This document shows, piece after piece, positions 1-7,154 of a stretch of DNA of 26,795 bases (the stretch's first letter is position 1; each line of letters opens with the position of its first letter). Location: the NCBI GenBank assembly GCA_937974845.1, contig CALJVC010000082.1, positions 1 through 26,795 on the forward strand, read 5' to 3'. The DNA is from an uncultured Pseudogracilibacillus sp. (GTDB lineage Bacteria; Bacillota; Bacilli; Bacillales; Amphibacillaceae). The notes beneath the pieces are model-generated. The model had not been told where the DNA came from, ran no database searches, and saw nothing but the letters and a program-made list of their open reading frames with translations. The position numbers and the translations under genes were made by a program.

Positions 1-10
1 TCTTCTCTTA

Positions 11-100
11 AGGAGGAAGAGGGATTTGAACCCCCGCGGGCTGTTACACCCCTGTCGGTTTTCAAGACCGATCCCTTCAGCCAGACTTGGGTATTCCTCC
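11..100 (-). tRNA. tRNA-Ser (anticodon UGA)
   Basis: Read on the minus strand, this folds as a class II tRNA. The acceptor stem is GGAGGAA paired with TTCCTCC (7 bp). There is a D arm, an anticodon stem TCGGT/ACCGA enclosing loop CTTGAAA with anticodon TGA, a long variable arm closed by GGG/CCC, and a T loop TTCAAAT. The long variable arm and UGA anticodon mean serine, decoding UCA and other UCN codons. Two oddities: the base after the acceptor stem (position 73) is U rather than the G usual for bacterial tRNA-Ser, and the next bases are TTA, so no CCA end is encoded and a nucleotidyltransferase must add it. A strong promoter lies just upstream. Confidence 0.95.
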
Positions 101-115
101 GTAACAACATTTATT

Positions 116-144
116 ATATTACAAAGTTTTTTTCTATTTGTCAA
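116..144 (-). promoter_or_regulatory. sigma-A promoter of tRNA-Ser
   Basis: On the minus strand a perfect -35 TTGACA (139-144) and a -10 TAATAT (116-121) are separated by exactly 17 bases. They end 15 bases before the mature 5' end of the tRNA, which fits a short precursor leader. Confidence 0.85.
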
Positions 145-171
145 CTAGTTTAATTCCTTTTTTTAAAAATA

Positions 172-220
172 AAAAGGGGAGGAAGAGCCTAGCTTTCCCG
201 TTCCTACACTCCTCACCCTT
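172..220 (-). terminator. intrinsic terminator after the BaiN-like flavoprotein gene
   Basis: On the minus strand, arm AAGGGTGAGGAG pairs with CTCCTCCCCTT-like sequence (about 11 bp with one bulged T) around a loop of roughly 20 bases, followed by TTTTTATTTTT. It lies just past the gene's stop codon and ahead of the tRNA-Ser promoter. Confidence 0.7.
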
Positions 221-231
221 CTTAGCCAACT

Positions 232-1491
232 TTAACTCCCCTTGTTCATACTAGCATATAAACCTGCAATCCGTCCGGTAACAAGGGCGCTAGTAATATT
301 ATACCCCCCTGTATAGCCATGAATATCAAGGATTTCTCCACAAAAAAACAGTCTTTCCTGTAACTTTGATTCCATTGTGGCCGGTTCTATTTCCTTCACA
401 TCGACACCGCCTCCGGTAACAAAAGCCTTTTCTAAAGATAAGGAGCCATGGACGTGAAAACGAAATCCTTTCAAGGCTTGAAGTAGAAGATGGAAGTCTT
501 GTTTACTCAAGTTAGCAAGCTTCTTCTCGAACCCTATACCTAACTCTTCTAAAAGAAAACTTATATAACGTTCCGGCGCCAAAGTTTTTAATACGTTTTT
601 CACCGTTTTTCGTTCGTTTTTGGAAAAAAGATCCCGTAGCATCTTTTCTACTTGGGAAAGGGAGTGGTCTGGAAATAGGTCGATTTCCATTTCCACTTCC
701 TTCCGTCCCTTCCGTAATTCCTTAACGACAAATTGAGAACAACGTAAAACCGCCGGACCTGAAAGACCAAAATGGGTGAAAATCATATCCATTTTATGGG
801 TAATTATTTTCTTCCCTTTTGCATCTAAAACAGAGAGGCCGACATCCCGTAAGGAAAGGCCCTTCAACACTTGCTTTTTTATAAAGGATTCCTTAGAAGT
901 CAACGGAACTTCCGTAGGATAGAGGGGAGTGATTCGGTGGCCTGCTTTTTGCGCCCAACGATAGCCATCTCCTGTAGAACCCGTATGGGGAACAGACTTT
1001 CCCCCAACAGCTACGACAATAGCCCGGGTCCGAAAGCGTTCACCGGATTTGAGAATAACTTGATGGTATTCGTCACCATAGCTAAGGTCCACTACCTTTT
1101 CTTCCAGACGAAGGTCAACGTTTAAGTTTTTTAATTGGCGAACTAAGGTATTGACAACCGACTGGGCCGAATCATTAGCTGGAAACATTCTACCGTGATC
1201 CTCTTCCTTCAACTTGACTCCTAATCCTTCAAAAAAAGCGATAATATCCTCGTTATCGAAGGTGTAGAAGGCACTATATAAAAACTTTCCATTGCCAGGA
1301 ATATGGCGGATTATTTCCTCACGGGGAAGGCGGTTCGTCACATTACACCGTCCCCCACCAGAGATAGCTAGTTTTCTCCCTAAACGCTTCCCTTTTTCTA
1401 ATAATAGGGTCTTAGCTCCTTGCTCAGCTGCAGCAATCGCAGCCATTAACCCGGATGGTCCGCCACCGATTACGATTACATCATACGTCAT
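232..1491 (-). CDS. BaiN/HI0933-family NAD(P)/FAD-dependent flavoprotein
   Basis: The 419-aa product is a flavin-dependent oxidoreductase of the HI0933/BaiN (RdsA-like) family. It opens with a Rossmann FAD-binding motif, VIGGGPSGLMAA (residues 7-18). This is followed by the family signature LGRKLAISGGGRCNVTN near residues 37-53 and a C-terminal FAD motif, FVTGGG...FFCGEI...GGYNI. Length is typical and the gene looks intact. The ATG start is preceded by an AAAGGA ribosome site. The physiological substrate of most members is unknown, so no reaction is assigned. The gene follows the serS terminator with almost no room for its own promoter, so it is probably expressed by read-through from serS. 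Confidence 0.9.
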   Translation of the reverse strand: MTYDVIVIGGGPSGLMAAIAAAEQGAKTLLLEKGKRLGRKLAISGGGRCNVTNRLPREEIIRHIPGNGKFLYSAFYTFDNEDIIAFFEGLGVKLKEEDHGRMFPANDSAQSVVNTLVRQLKNLNVDLRLEEKVVDLSYGDEYHQVILKSGERFRTRAIVVAVGGKSVPHTGSTGDGYRWAQKAGHRITPLYPTEVPLTSKESFIKKQVLKGLSLRDVGLSVLDAKGKKIITHKMDMIFTHFGLSGPAVLRCSQFVVKELRKGRKEVEMEIDLFPDHSLSQVEKMLRDLFSKNERKTVKNVLKTLAPERYISFLLEELGIGFEKKLANLSKQDFHLLLQALKGFRFHVHGSLSLEKAFVTGGGVDVKEIEPATMESKLQERLFFCGEILDIHGYTGGYNITSALVTGRIAGLYASMNKGS

Positions 1492-1514
1492 CTTGCAATT
1501 TCCTTTCTACGTAA

Positions 1515-1558
1515 ATAAAAAGCTTGGATAAAAGCAACATCAAAGTTCTTTTATCCAA
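1515..1558 (-). terminator. intrinsic terminator of serS
   Basis: Perfect 11-bp inverted repeat TTGGATAAAAG / CTTTTATCCAA (1524-1534 and 1548-1558) followed on the minus strand by GCTTTTTATTT. It starts 12 bases past the serS stop codon. Confidence 0.9.
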
Positions 1559-1569
1559 GTCTCACATTT

Positions 1570-2847
1570 TTATTCAGGACTTATTTTCTCTATACCACCC
1601 ATATAAGGGCGAAGCACCTCAGGAATCACGACTGAACCGTCTTCCTGCTGATAATTTTCTAAAATTGCCGTTAAGGTTCTTCCTACTGCTAAACCTGAGC
1701 CGTTTAAAGTATGGACAAATTTAACCTTTCCGTCTTCATCACGAAAACGGAGTCCAGCTCGACGGGCTTGGAAAGCTTCAAAGTTAGAACAAGAGGAAAT
1801 CTCTCTATATTTATTTTGAGCCGGTATCCAAACTTCTAAATCGTATTTTTTCGCTGCAGTAAAACCAAGGTCTCCCGTACACATATTCATGACTCGGTAA
1901 GGTAAACCGAGAAGTTGTAAGATTTTCTCCGCATGGCCGGTTAATTGCTCTAAAGTTTCGTAAGATTCCTCCGGACGAACAAATTGCACGAGCTCTACCT
2001 TATTGAACTGGTGCTGACGAATTAAGCCCCGGGTATCTCGGCCTGCTGAACCAGCTTCAGAACGGAAGCAGGCACTATAGGCAACATACTTTTTCGGTAA
2101 ATCTTCAACCGATAAAATCTCATCCCGGTGGAAATTCGTAACCGGTACTTCAGAGGTCGGAATGAGGAAGTAATCCCATTCTTCAATTAAGAAAGCATCC
2201 TCTTCAAACTTCGGTAATTGTCCTGTTCCAAGCATGCTCTCACGGTTCACTAAGTATGGAGGAATAATTTCTTCATAACCATGGTGATCATGGTGGTAGT
2301 CCATCATAAAGTTAATCAGCGCACGTTCTAGACGGGCTCCTAATCCTTTATAAAATGCGAAACGACTACCGGCTACCTTAGCTGCCCGTTCAAAGTCGAT
2401 AATCCCAAGCTTCGTACCGATATCCCAGTGGGCCTGGGGTTCGAAGGTGAAATCACGAATTTCTCCCCAACGTCTTACTTCTTCGTTATCCTCTTCATCC
2501 TCGCCAATTGGAACCGATTCATGGGGTATGTTCGGTATACCTAGCATGATTCGATCTAGTTCCTCGTCGATTTCACTTAACTCCTCATCGAGTTCACGGA
2601 TTTTCTTACTGACGACTTGCATCTCTTCAATTAATGACGAAGCATCTTCCTTATTTCTTTTTAATTCCGAAATCTTCTTTGACGTATCGTTTCGCTGTGC
2701 CTTTAATTCTTCAACTTCCTGAATCATTTTCCGACGACGTTCATCTAAGGTACCGAACCTTTCTAGCTCGGATAAATCTTCGCCACGTTTCGCTAACTTT
2801 GCTTTAATTTCTGAAAACTCATTACGTAATAAACGACGATCTAACAT
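1570..2847 (-). CDS. serS: seryl-tRNA synthetase
   Basis: The 425-aa class II aminoacyl-tRNA synthetase charges tRNA-Ser with serine in the cytosol. The first ~110 residues are a charged, heptad-rich segment, the antiparallel coiled-coil arm that grips the tRNA-Ser variable arm. The catalytic core shows the TSEVPVT loop, motif 2 (FRSEAGSAGRDTRGLIRQHQF) and motif 3 (SGLAVGRTLTAILEN). The ATG start follows an AAAGGAGGATG ribosome site at good spacing. Expression is controlled by a serine-specific T-box leader immediately upstream, and transcription ends at a strong terminator. In B. subtilis the gene before serS is pdxT. Here it is pdxS directly. Confidence 0.98.
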   Translation of the reverse strand: MLDRRLLRNEFSEIKAKLAKRGEDLSELERFGTLDERRRKMIQEVEELKAQRNDTSKKISELKRNKEDASSLIEEMQVVSKKIRELDEELSEIDEELDRIMLGIPNIPHESVPIGEDEEDNEEVRRWGEIRDFTFEPQAHWDIGTKLGIIDFERAAKVAGSRFAFYKGLGARLERALINFMMDYHHDHHGYEEIIPPYLVNRESMLGTGQLPKFEEDAFLIEEWDYFLIPTSEVPVTNFHRDEILSVEDLPKKYVAYSACFRSEAGSAGRDTRGLIRQHQFNKVELVQFVRPEESYETLEQLTGHAEKILQLLGLPYRVMNMCTGDLGFTAAKKYDLEVWIPAQNKYREISSCSNFEAFQARRAGLRFRDEDGKVKFVHTLNGSGLAVGRTLTAILENYQQEDGSVVIPEVLRPYMGGIEKISPE

Positions 2848-2895
2848 TCCGCATCCTCCTTTTGCAAATCTCTTTACATATAATGATTGGCAAAT

Positions 2896-2930
2896 AAAAA
2901 ACTCTCATCCCTGAAAATAGGGACGAGAGT
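2896..2930 (-). terminator. regulated terminator of the serS T-box
   Basis: A 12-bp stem ACTCTCGTCCCT / AGGGATGAGAGT (one G-T pair) with a 6-base loop is followed by TTTTTATTT. It lies just after the T-box motif and about 50 bases before serS. Confidence 0.93.
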
Positions 2931-3120
2931 GTATTTCCCGCGTTGCCACCCAATTTGAAAACGAGAACTCCCGTTTTCCAACTTTTACGTGATAACGGAC
3001 GAATCCGAATTTACTTTCATAAATTTGTTCAAGGATGGATTCATCGTATATTTCTAACGGTTTTCACCAACCACCGTCTCTCTGGAAAGAAAGGGATACG
3101 ACTACTCGGTCCTCTCATTA
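2896..3120 (-). promoter_or_regulatory. serine T-box riboswitch upstream of serS
   Basis: On the minus strand the leader has the classical T-box layout. Stem I begins at GAGGACCGAGTAGTC. It contains the AG-bulge/GGTGGTTGGTG...AACCG elements and a specifier loop reading GAA-TCC-ATCC, with the serine codon UCC at 3037-3039. A T-box sequence GGTGGCAACGCGG (2938-2950) precedes a factor-independent terminator. Uncharged tRNA-Ser (anticodon GGA) is expected to pair with UCC and, through its NCCA end, with the UGGC bulge to form the antiterminator and switch on serS. The variable base after UGG is C, so a G discriminator is expected on the tRNA. This leader fills the gene-free stretch between serS and pdxS. 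Confidence 0.95.
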
Positions 3121-3144
3121 CATGTAACAATATGCTTTACAATT

Positions 3145-3173
3145 AGAATAGCGATTTTTACGTGAAATTGCAA
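3145..3173 (-). promoter_or_regulatory. candidate serS promoter
   Basis: Minus-strand TTGCAA (3168-3173), a 17-base spacer and TATTCT (3145-3150). The predicted start is shortly before T-box stem I. The -35 element begins only seven bases past the pdxS stop codon. No terminator separates pdxS from it, so read-through from pdxS may also enter the leader. Confidence 0.6.
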
Positions 3174-3179
3174 CTAAAC

Positions 3180-4028
3180 TTATTCGCTTCGTTCGCTCAT
3201 TAATTGATCTCCACGTAAGGAGCTAATTTCGATTCCCTTCATAGCAGAACCTAGACCCTTTGATAATTCAGCAATTAATTCATAGTCCTGATAATTTTCC
3301 GCTGCTTGGACGATAGCACGAGCAAATTTTTCAGGGTTTTCGGACTTAAAAATTCCGGAACCTACGAAAACCCCATCGGCACCTAATTCCATCATTAAAG
3401 CTGCGTCAGCGGGAGTCGCAACACCACCAGCGGCAAAGTTTTGTACCGGTAGGCGACCGAGCTTTCTAATCTCCATTAATACATCGAAAGGAGCTTGATG
3501 ATCCCGGGCAAAGACCATCACCTCGTCTTCACTCATCGATACGAGTTGCTTGATTTCAGCCTGTACTTGACGTAAATGGCGAACCGCTTCAACGATATTT
3601 CCTGTACCTGGTTCACCTTTTGTCCGTAACATTTTTGCCCCTTCTCCAATTCGACGGGCTGCCTCACCGATATTACGGCATCCGCAAACGAATGGTACGG
3701 AAAAGTCATGTTTATTAATATGGTAAAGATCGTCCGCCGGGGTTAAAACCTCACTCTCATCGATAACGTCTACACCGAGGGATTCCAATACCCTTGCTTC
3801 TACAATATGGCCAATTCTACCTTTAGCCATTACCGGGATAGAAACAGCTTCCATTACTTCTTCTGCAATCGATGGGTCAGCCATACGAGCGACGCCACCT
3901 TCTTTACGAATATCTGAAGGCACCCGTTCAAGGGCCATAACTGCTACAGCACCCGCCGCTTCAGCAATTTTTGCTTGCTCAGCGTTTACGACGTCCATAA
4001 TGACGCCACCTTTTTTAAATTGAATCAT
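3180..4028 (-). CDS. pdxS: PLP synthase lyase subunit PdxS, N-terminally short
   Basis: PdxS (Pdx1) builds pyridoxal 5'-phosphate from ribose 5-phosphate, glyceraldehyde 3-phosphate and ammonia on a (beta/alpha)8 barrel that forms a dodecamer. Catalytic residues are present: D12 (MDVVNAEQA), K69 (VMAKGRIGH) and K137 (LRTKGEPGTGN), plus the phosphate loop NFAAGGVATP. The start was set at the ATG giving MIQFKKGGVIMDV because GAGGAGG lies about 8 bases before it; a longer reading from a TTG would overlap that ribosome site. The product is 282 aa, 12 residues shorter at the N-terminus than the 294-aa B. subtilis protein. An in-frame stop just upstream rules out a longer form. It follows dacA by 33 bases, so it is probably co-transcribed. 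The expected glutaminase partner pdxT is missing downstream. Confidence 0.97.
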   Translation of the reverse strand: MIQFKKGGVIMDVVNAEQAKIAEAAGAVAVMALERVPSDIRKEGGVARMADPSIAEEVMEAVSIPVMAKGRIGHIVEARVLESLGVDVIDESEVLTPADDLYHINKHDFSVPFVCGCRNIGEAARRIGEGAKMLRTKGEPGTGNIVEAVRHLRQVQAEIKQLVSMSEDEVMVFARDHQAPFDVLMEIRKLGRLPVQNFAAGGVATPADAALMMELGADGVFVGSGIFKSENPEKFARAIVQAAENYQDYELIAELSKGLGSAMKGIEISSLRGDQLMSERSE

Positions 4029-4061
4029 GCTTCTTTTCCTCCTCAATCTAGAAATTGTATG

Positions 4062-5363
4062 TTATTTTGAAAATAAATTTGAAAAGAAATTGCCAATCCC
4101 TTCAAAAAGTAAGCTAAACCAATTTTTCTTCTTCACGTCTTCCGTCGCTACAAGTGGTACGGTGATTTCTTGATTCGGATTTGTAATATGAGGGATCTTC
4201 GTAGAATCTTTATAGGCTACTTTTGCTACTCCGACGGTTTCTCCCTTTTCAATCGGTGCGATTAACTCGCCTTGGTCATTTACCTTGTCGTCATCTAATT
4301 CATAGACAAGGTCGTAGTCCTCCTCGGTTCCTTTCCGAACTTTTAAGCGAAGGGCTTCTTCCGTAGCAACCTCCACTTCCTCTTCCTTTCCTTTTGCTAC
4401 CGGTACAGTCGGCTCGTTTTCCTTACTAGCACCGGCAGGGAACAATTCTACTTCGGCGAAACGATCAAAACCATGATCAAGCAACTTCGCCGTTTCGATA
4501 AAACGTTCTTCCATACTATCCGTTTTCATAACGACCGTAATTAAACGGGTACCGTCCCGTTCTGCCGTGGACGTAAAGGCATACTTAGCTAAGTCTGTAT
4601 GGCCGGTCTTTAAGCCATCGACACCCTCATAATAAAATTGGGCTAAGTTTTCCGAATCATGGGGCAACATCCAGTTCCAATTTAAAATCGTATGGCCTTC
4701 AAATTCCGTACTTGGCATGCTGGACGTTTCTAAAGATTCAGGAAAATCTTTAATTAAGTGATAAGCGAGTTTTGCTGCATCTCTTGCTGATAATAAGTTC
4801 GTATCCTTTGCTCCCGTTCCTTCTGGATGCTTACCGTCCAAAGTTTCATTGTCTAAGCCGGTAGAGTTGACGAAGGTAGAATCCGATAAGCCTAACTCTT
4901 CTGCCTTTTTATTCATTAACTTCACAAATTCCCCTTCACTCCCCGCAATTAATTCTGCTAGGGCGATGGAGGTAGCATTATCCGAGTTAATTACCATCGC
5001 TTCGAAAAGCTCTTCTACCGTATACTCGACATTTTGACGGAGTCCAATGCCGGAAAAGCTTTTATTCGCTGAAATTTCATAGACGAAATCACTTATTTCT
5101 GTTTTCGTATCCCAATCGATCTCGCCTTCAGCAATCTTTTCTAGCACAATATATTCCGTCATCATCTTTGTCATACTAGCTGGAGGTAAAGCTTTATCTG
5201 CATTTTTTTCGTATAAAATTCTCCCCGTATCAAAATCTACGATAATTGCTGATTCTGCTTTCGTCTTAAAACTATCTGCCTGTACAGGATGACTCGATAC
5301 AACGAAAGAAAAAATTACTAAAACTACGATACTTATGTAAGTGTACGCTAAACCTTTCCGCAC
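4062..5363 (-). CDS. dacA: D-alanyl-D-alanine carboxypeptidase (PBP5 type)
   Basis: This low-molecular-weight penicillin-binding protein trims the terminal D-Ala from peptidoglycan pentapeptides outside the membrane. A GTG start at 5363 is preferred: GGAGG (5372-5376) precedes it by 8 bases, whereas an upstream in-frame TTG would overlap that site. The 433-aa product has a signal peptide ending VQA|D (cleavage after residue 29). It carries the three penicilloyl-serine motifs: SMTK (63-66, nucleophile S63), SDN (127-129) and KTG (252-254). A C-terminal beta-rich domain is followed by an amphipathic tail (WFSLLFEGIGNFFSNLFSK) that anchors the enzyme to the membrane. It is the major vegetative PBP5 by position and family, and pdxS follows in the same direction. 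Confidence 0.96.
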   Translation of the reverse strand: MRKGLAYTYISIVVLVIFSFVVSSHPVQADSFKTKAESAIIVDFDTGRILYEKNADKALPPASMTKMMTEYIVLEKIAEGEIDWDTKTEISDFVYEISANKSFSGIGLRQNVEYTVEELFEAMVINSDNATSIALAELIAGSEGEFVKLMNKKAEELGLSDSTFVNSTGLDNETLDGKHPEGTGAKDTNLLSARDAAKLAYHLIKDFPESLETSSMPSTEFEGHTILNWNWMLPHDSENLAQFYYEGVDGLKTGHTDLAKYAFTSTAERDGTRLITVVMKTDSMEERFIETAKLLDHGFDRFAEVELFPAGASKENEPTVPVAKGKEEEVEVATEEALRLKVRKGTEEDYDLVYELDDDKVNDQGELIAPIEKGETVGVAKVAYKDSTKIPHITNPNQEITVPLVATEDVKKKNWFSLLFEGIGNFFSNLFSK

Positions 5364-5434
5364 GATTTTTACCTCCAATTTTTTTAGTAAACAATTGTTA
5401 TTTTATCACACTTTGTAACCATTTTACATAAATT

Positions 5435-5482
5435 ATAAAATAACGATATCGCTCACCTAAACGATATAAGATGAGCGATATC
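5435..5482 (-). terminator. intrinsic terminator of guaB
   Basis: Perfect 11-bp inverted repeat GATATCGCTCA / TGAGCGATATC (5445-5455 and 5472-5482). On the minus strand it is followed by a mediocre tail, GTTATTTTATA. On the plus strand it is followed by TTTTTT. It lies between guaB and dacA. Confidence 0.8.
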
Positions 5483-5515
5483 TTTTTTAGAGCCCGGTGA
5501 CTACCCTAAATTAGC

Positions 5516-6982
5516 TTACTTCACGGAATAGTTCGGAGCTTCTTTCGTAATTTGTACTTCATGAGGGTGGCTCTCCCTTAAGCCAGCATTTGTAATTCGG
5601 ATAAACTGGGAATCGTTACGTAACTCTTCGAGATTTCTAGTTCCACAATACCCCATACCAGCCCGTAAGCCACCGATTAATTGGGTCATCGTATGGGCTA
5701 AAGCACCCTTGTAGGCCACACGACCCTCGATTCCTTCCGGTACTAACTTTTTCACATCTTCGTTTTCTTGGAAGTAGCGATCCTTTGAACCTGCCTTCAT
5801 CGCTGCAAGAGATCCCATACCCCGGTACACTTTATATTGACGACCTTGGTAAATTTCCATTTCTCCTGGACTTTCGGTCACTCCTGCAAACAAGCTACCT
5901 AACATGACAGCATGGGCACCCGCAGCAATCGCCTTGACAACGTCTCCGGAATATTTTATTCCACCGTCTGCGATAATAGGGACACCATGCTTCTTCGCTT
6001 CTTCGGCACATTCATAAATAGCTGTAATTTGCGGAACACCGATTCCTGCAATTACCCGGGTCGTACAAATTGAACCAGGACCGATACCGACTTTTACAAT
6101 GTTAGCTCCCGCTTCAATGAGATCTCGAGTCGCTTCTGCCGTCGCCACGTTACCAGCGATTATATTTAAGTCTGGATATTTTTCCCGAACCTTTCTTACT
6201 TGATCTAAAACCCCTTTTGAATGACCATGGGCCGTATCGATGACGATGACGTCGACCTGGGCTTCGACTAACTTTTCGATACGAATCATTGCATCCGTCG
6301 TCACACCAACTGCCGCACCGACGATTAGGCGTCCTTGCTCATCCTTGGCAGAGTTAGGATATTCGATGACCTTTTCAATATCTTTAATCGTAATTAATCC
6401 TTTTAACGTATAATCATCATCAACGAGGGGTAATTTTTCTATTTTATATTTTTGTAAAATTTGTTGTGCTTCTTCTAAAGTCGTTCCTACATGGGAAGTA
6501 ATTAAGTTCTCGCTTGTCATCACTTCTTTAATAACGGTAGAGTAATCCTCGATAAATCGAAGATCCCGGTTAGTTAAAATACCGACTAACTTTCTTTCTT
6601 CTTCGTTATTGACTATCGGAACCCCAGAAATACGGTACTTCGACATCAGATGTTCCGCATCATACACTTGATGTTCCGGAGTTAAATAAAAAGGGTTCGT
6701 GATGACGCCACTTTCCGAACGTTTAACCCGGTCTACCTGTTCTGCCTGCTCTTCAATAGACATATTTTTATGAATAACCCCGAAGCCTCCCTGCCGGGCC
6801 ATAGCAATTGCCATATCGGCTTCCGTCACCGTATCCATACCCGCACTAATAAAAGGTGCCTTTAATTTTAACGTGTCGGATAGTTTCGTTTCAATATTTA
6901 CTTCCCGTGGCAAAACGTCCGATTTAGCGGGAATTAATAAGACATCATCGAAGGTAAGCCCCTCTTTTGCAAATTTACTCAT
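5516..6982 (-). CDS. guaB: IMP dehydrogenase
   Basis: The product oxidises IMP to XMP with NAD+, the committed step to guanine nucleotides. The 488-aa protein is full length. A TIM-barrel N-terminal part contains FDDVLLIPAKSDVLP. Two CBS domains occupy roughly residues 95-205. The catalytic loop GSICTTR places the nucleophilic cysteine at C306, and the flap carries GYCGTRNLEELR. The ATG start follows GAGGAGG. A weak candidate promoter (TTTACA at 7080-7085, 17-base spacer, ATTAAT at 7057-7062) and a dedicated terminator suggest a single-gene unit. No purine operator or guanine riboswitch is visible in the leader. In B. subtilis an rRNA operon and yaaC lie between gyrA and guaB; here only the HD-GYP gene does. 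Confidence 0.98.
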   Translation of the reverse strand: MSKFAKEGLTFDDVLLIPAKSDVLPREVNIETKLSDTLKLKAPFISAGMDTVTEADMAIAMARQGGFGVIHKNMSIEEQAEQVDRVKRSESGVITNPFYLTPEHQVYDAEHLMSKYRISGVPIVNNEEERKLVGILTNRDLRFIEDYSTVIKEVMTSENLITSHVGTTLEEAQQILQKYKIEKLPLVDDDYTLKGLITIKDIEKVIEYPNSAKDEQGRLIVGAAVGVTTDAMIRIEKLVEAQVDVIVIDTAHGHSKGVLDQVRKVREKYPDLNIIAGNVATAEATRDLIEAGANIVKVGIGPGSICTTRVIAGIGVPQITAIYECAEEAKKHGVPIIADGGIKYSGDVVKAIAAGAHAVMLGSLFAGVTESPGEMEIYQGRQYKVYRGMGSLAAMKAGSKDRYFQENEDVKKLVPEGIEGRVAYKGALAHTMTQLIGGLRAGMGYCGTRNLEELRNDSQFIRITNAGLRESHPHEVQITKEAPNYSVK

Positions 6983-7082
6983 TTTTTCCTTTCCTCCTCA
7001 TAATTTTGTTCACTTTTCCGAGCAAACTTGAGATTTTGTGAAACACTTCGCAATGAATTAATTACATTCTAACGTAAAATGT

Positions 7083-7124
7083 AAAAAAAGAAAAAGAACT
7101 AGTCTATCGAATAGACAGGCTCTT
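7083..7124 (-). terminator. intrinsic terminator after the HD-GYP gene
   Basis: On the minus strand AAGAGCctGTCTAT pairs with ATAGACtaGTTCTT (core GTCTAT/ATAGAC, an internal 2x2 mismatch, and a further AAGAGC/GTTCTT stem), followed by TTTCTTTTTTT. Confidence 0.8.
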
Positions 7125-7154
7125 TTACATAGGATGTCCATCTACCATAGTTTT

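Noticed and set aside
2447..2722. Serine-rich open frame opposite serS
   Set aside because: It is the antisense shadow of the charged coiled-coil region of SerRS and has no independent support.
3147..3180. Possible pdxT remnant between pdxS and serS
   Set aside because: The interval is accounted for by the serS promoter and T-box leader; no glutaminase-like translation is visible in any frame.
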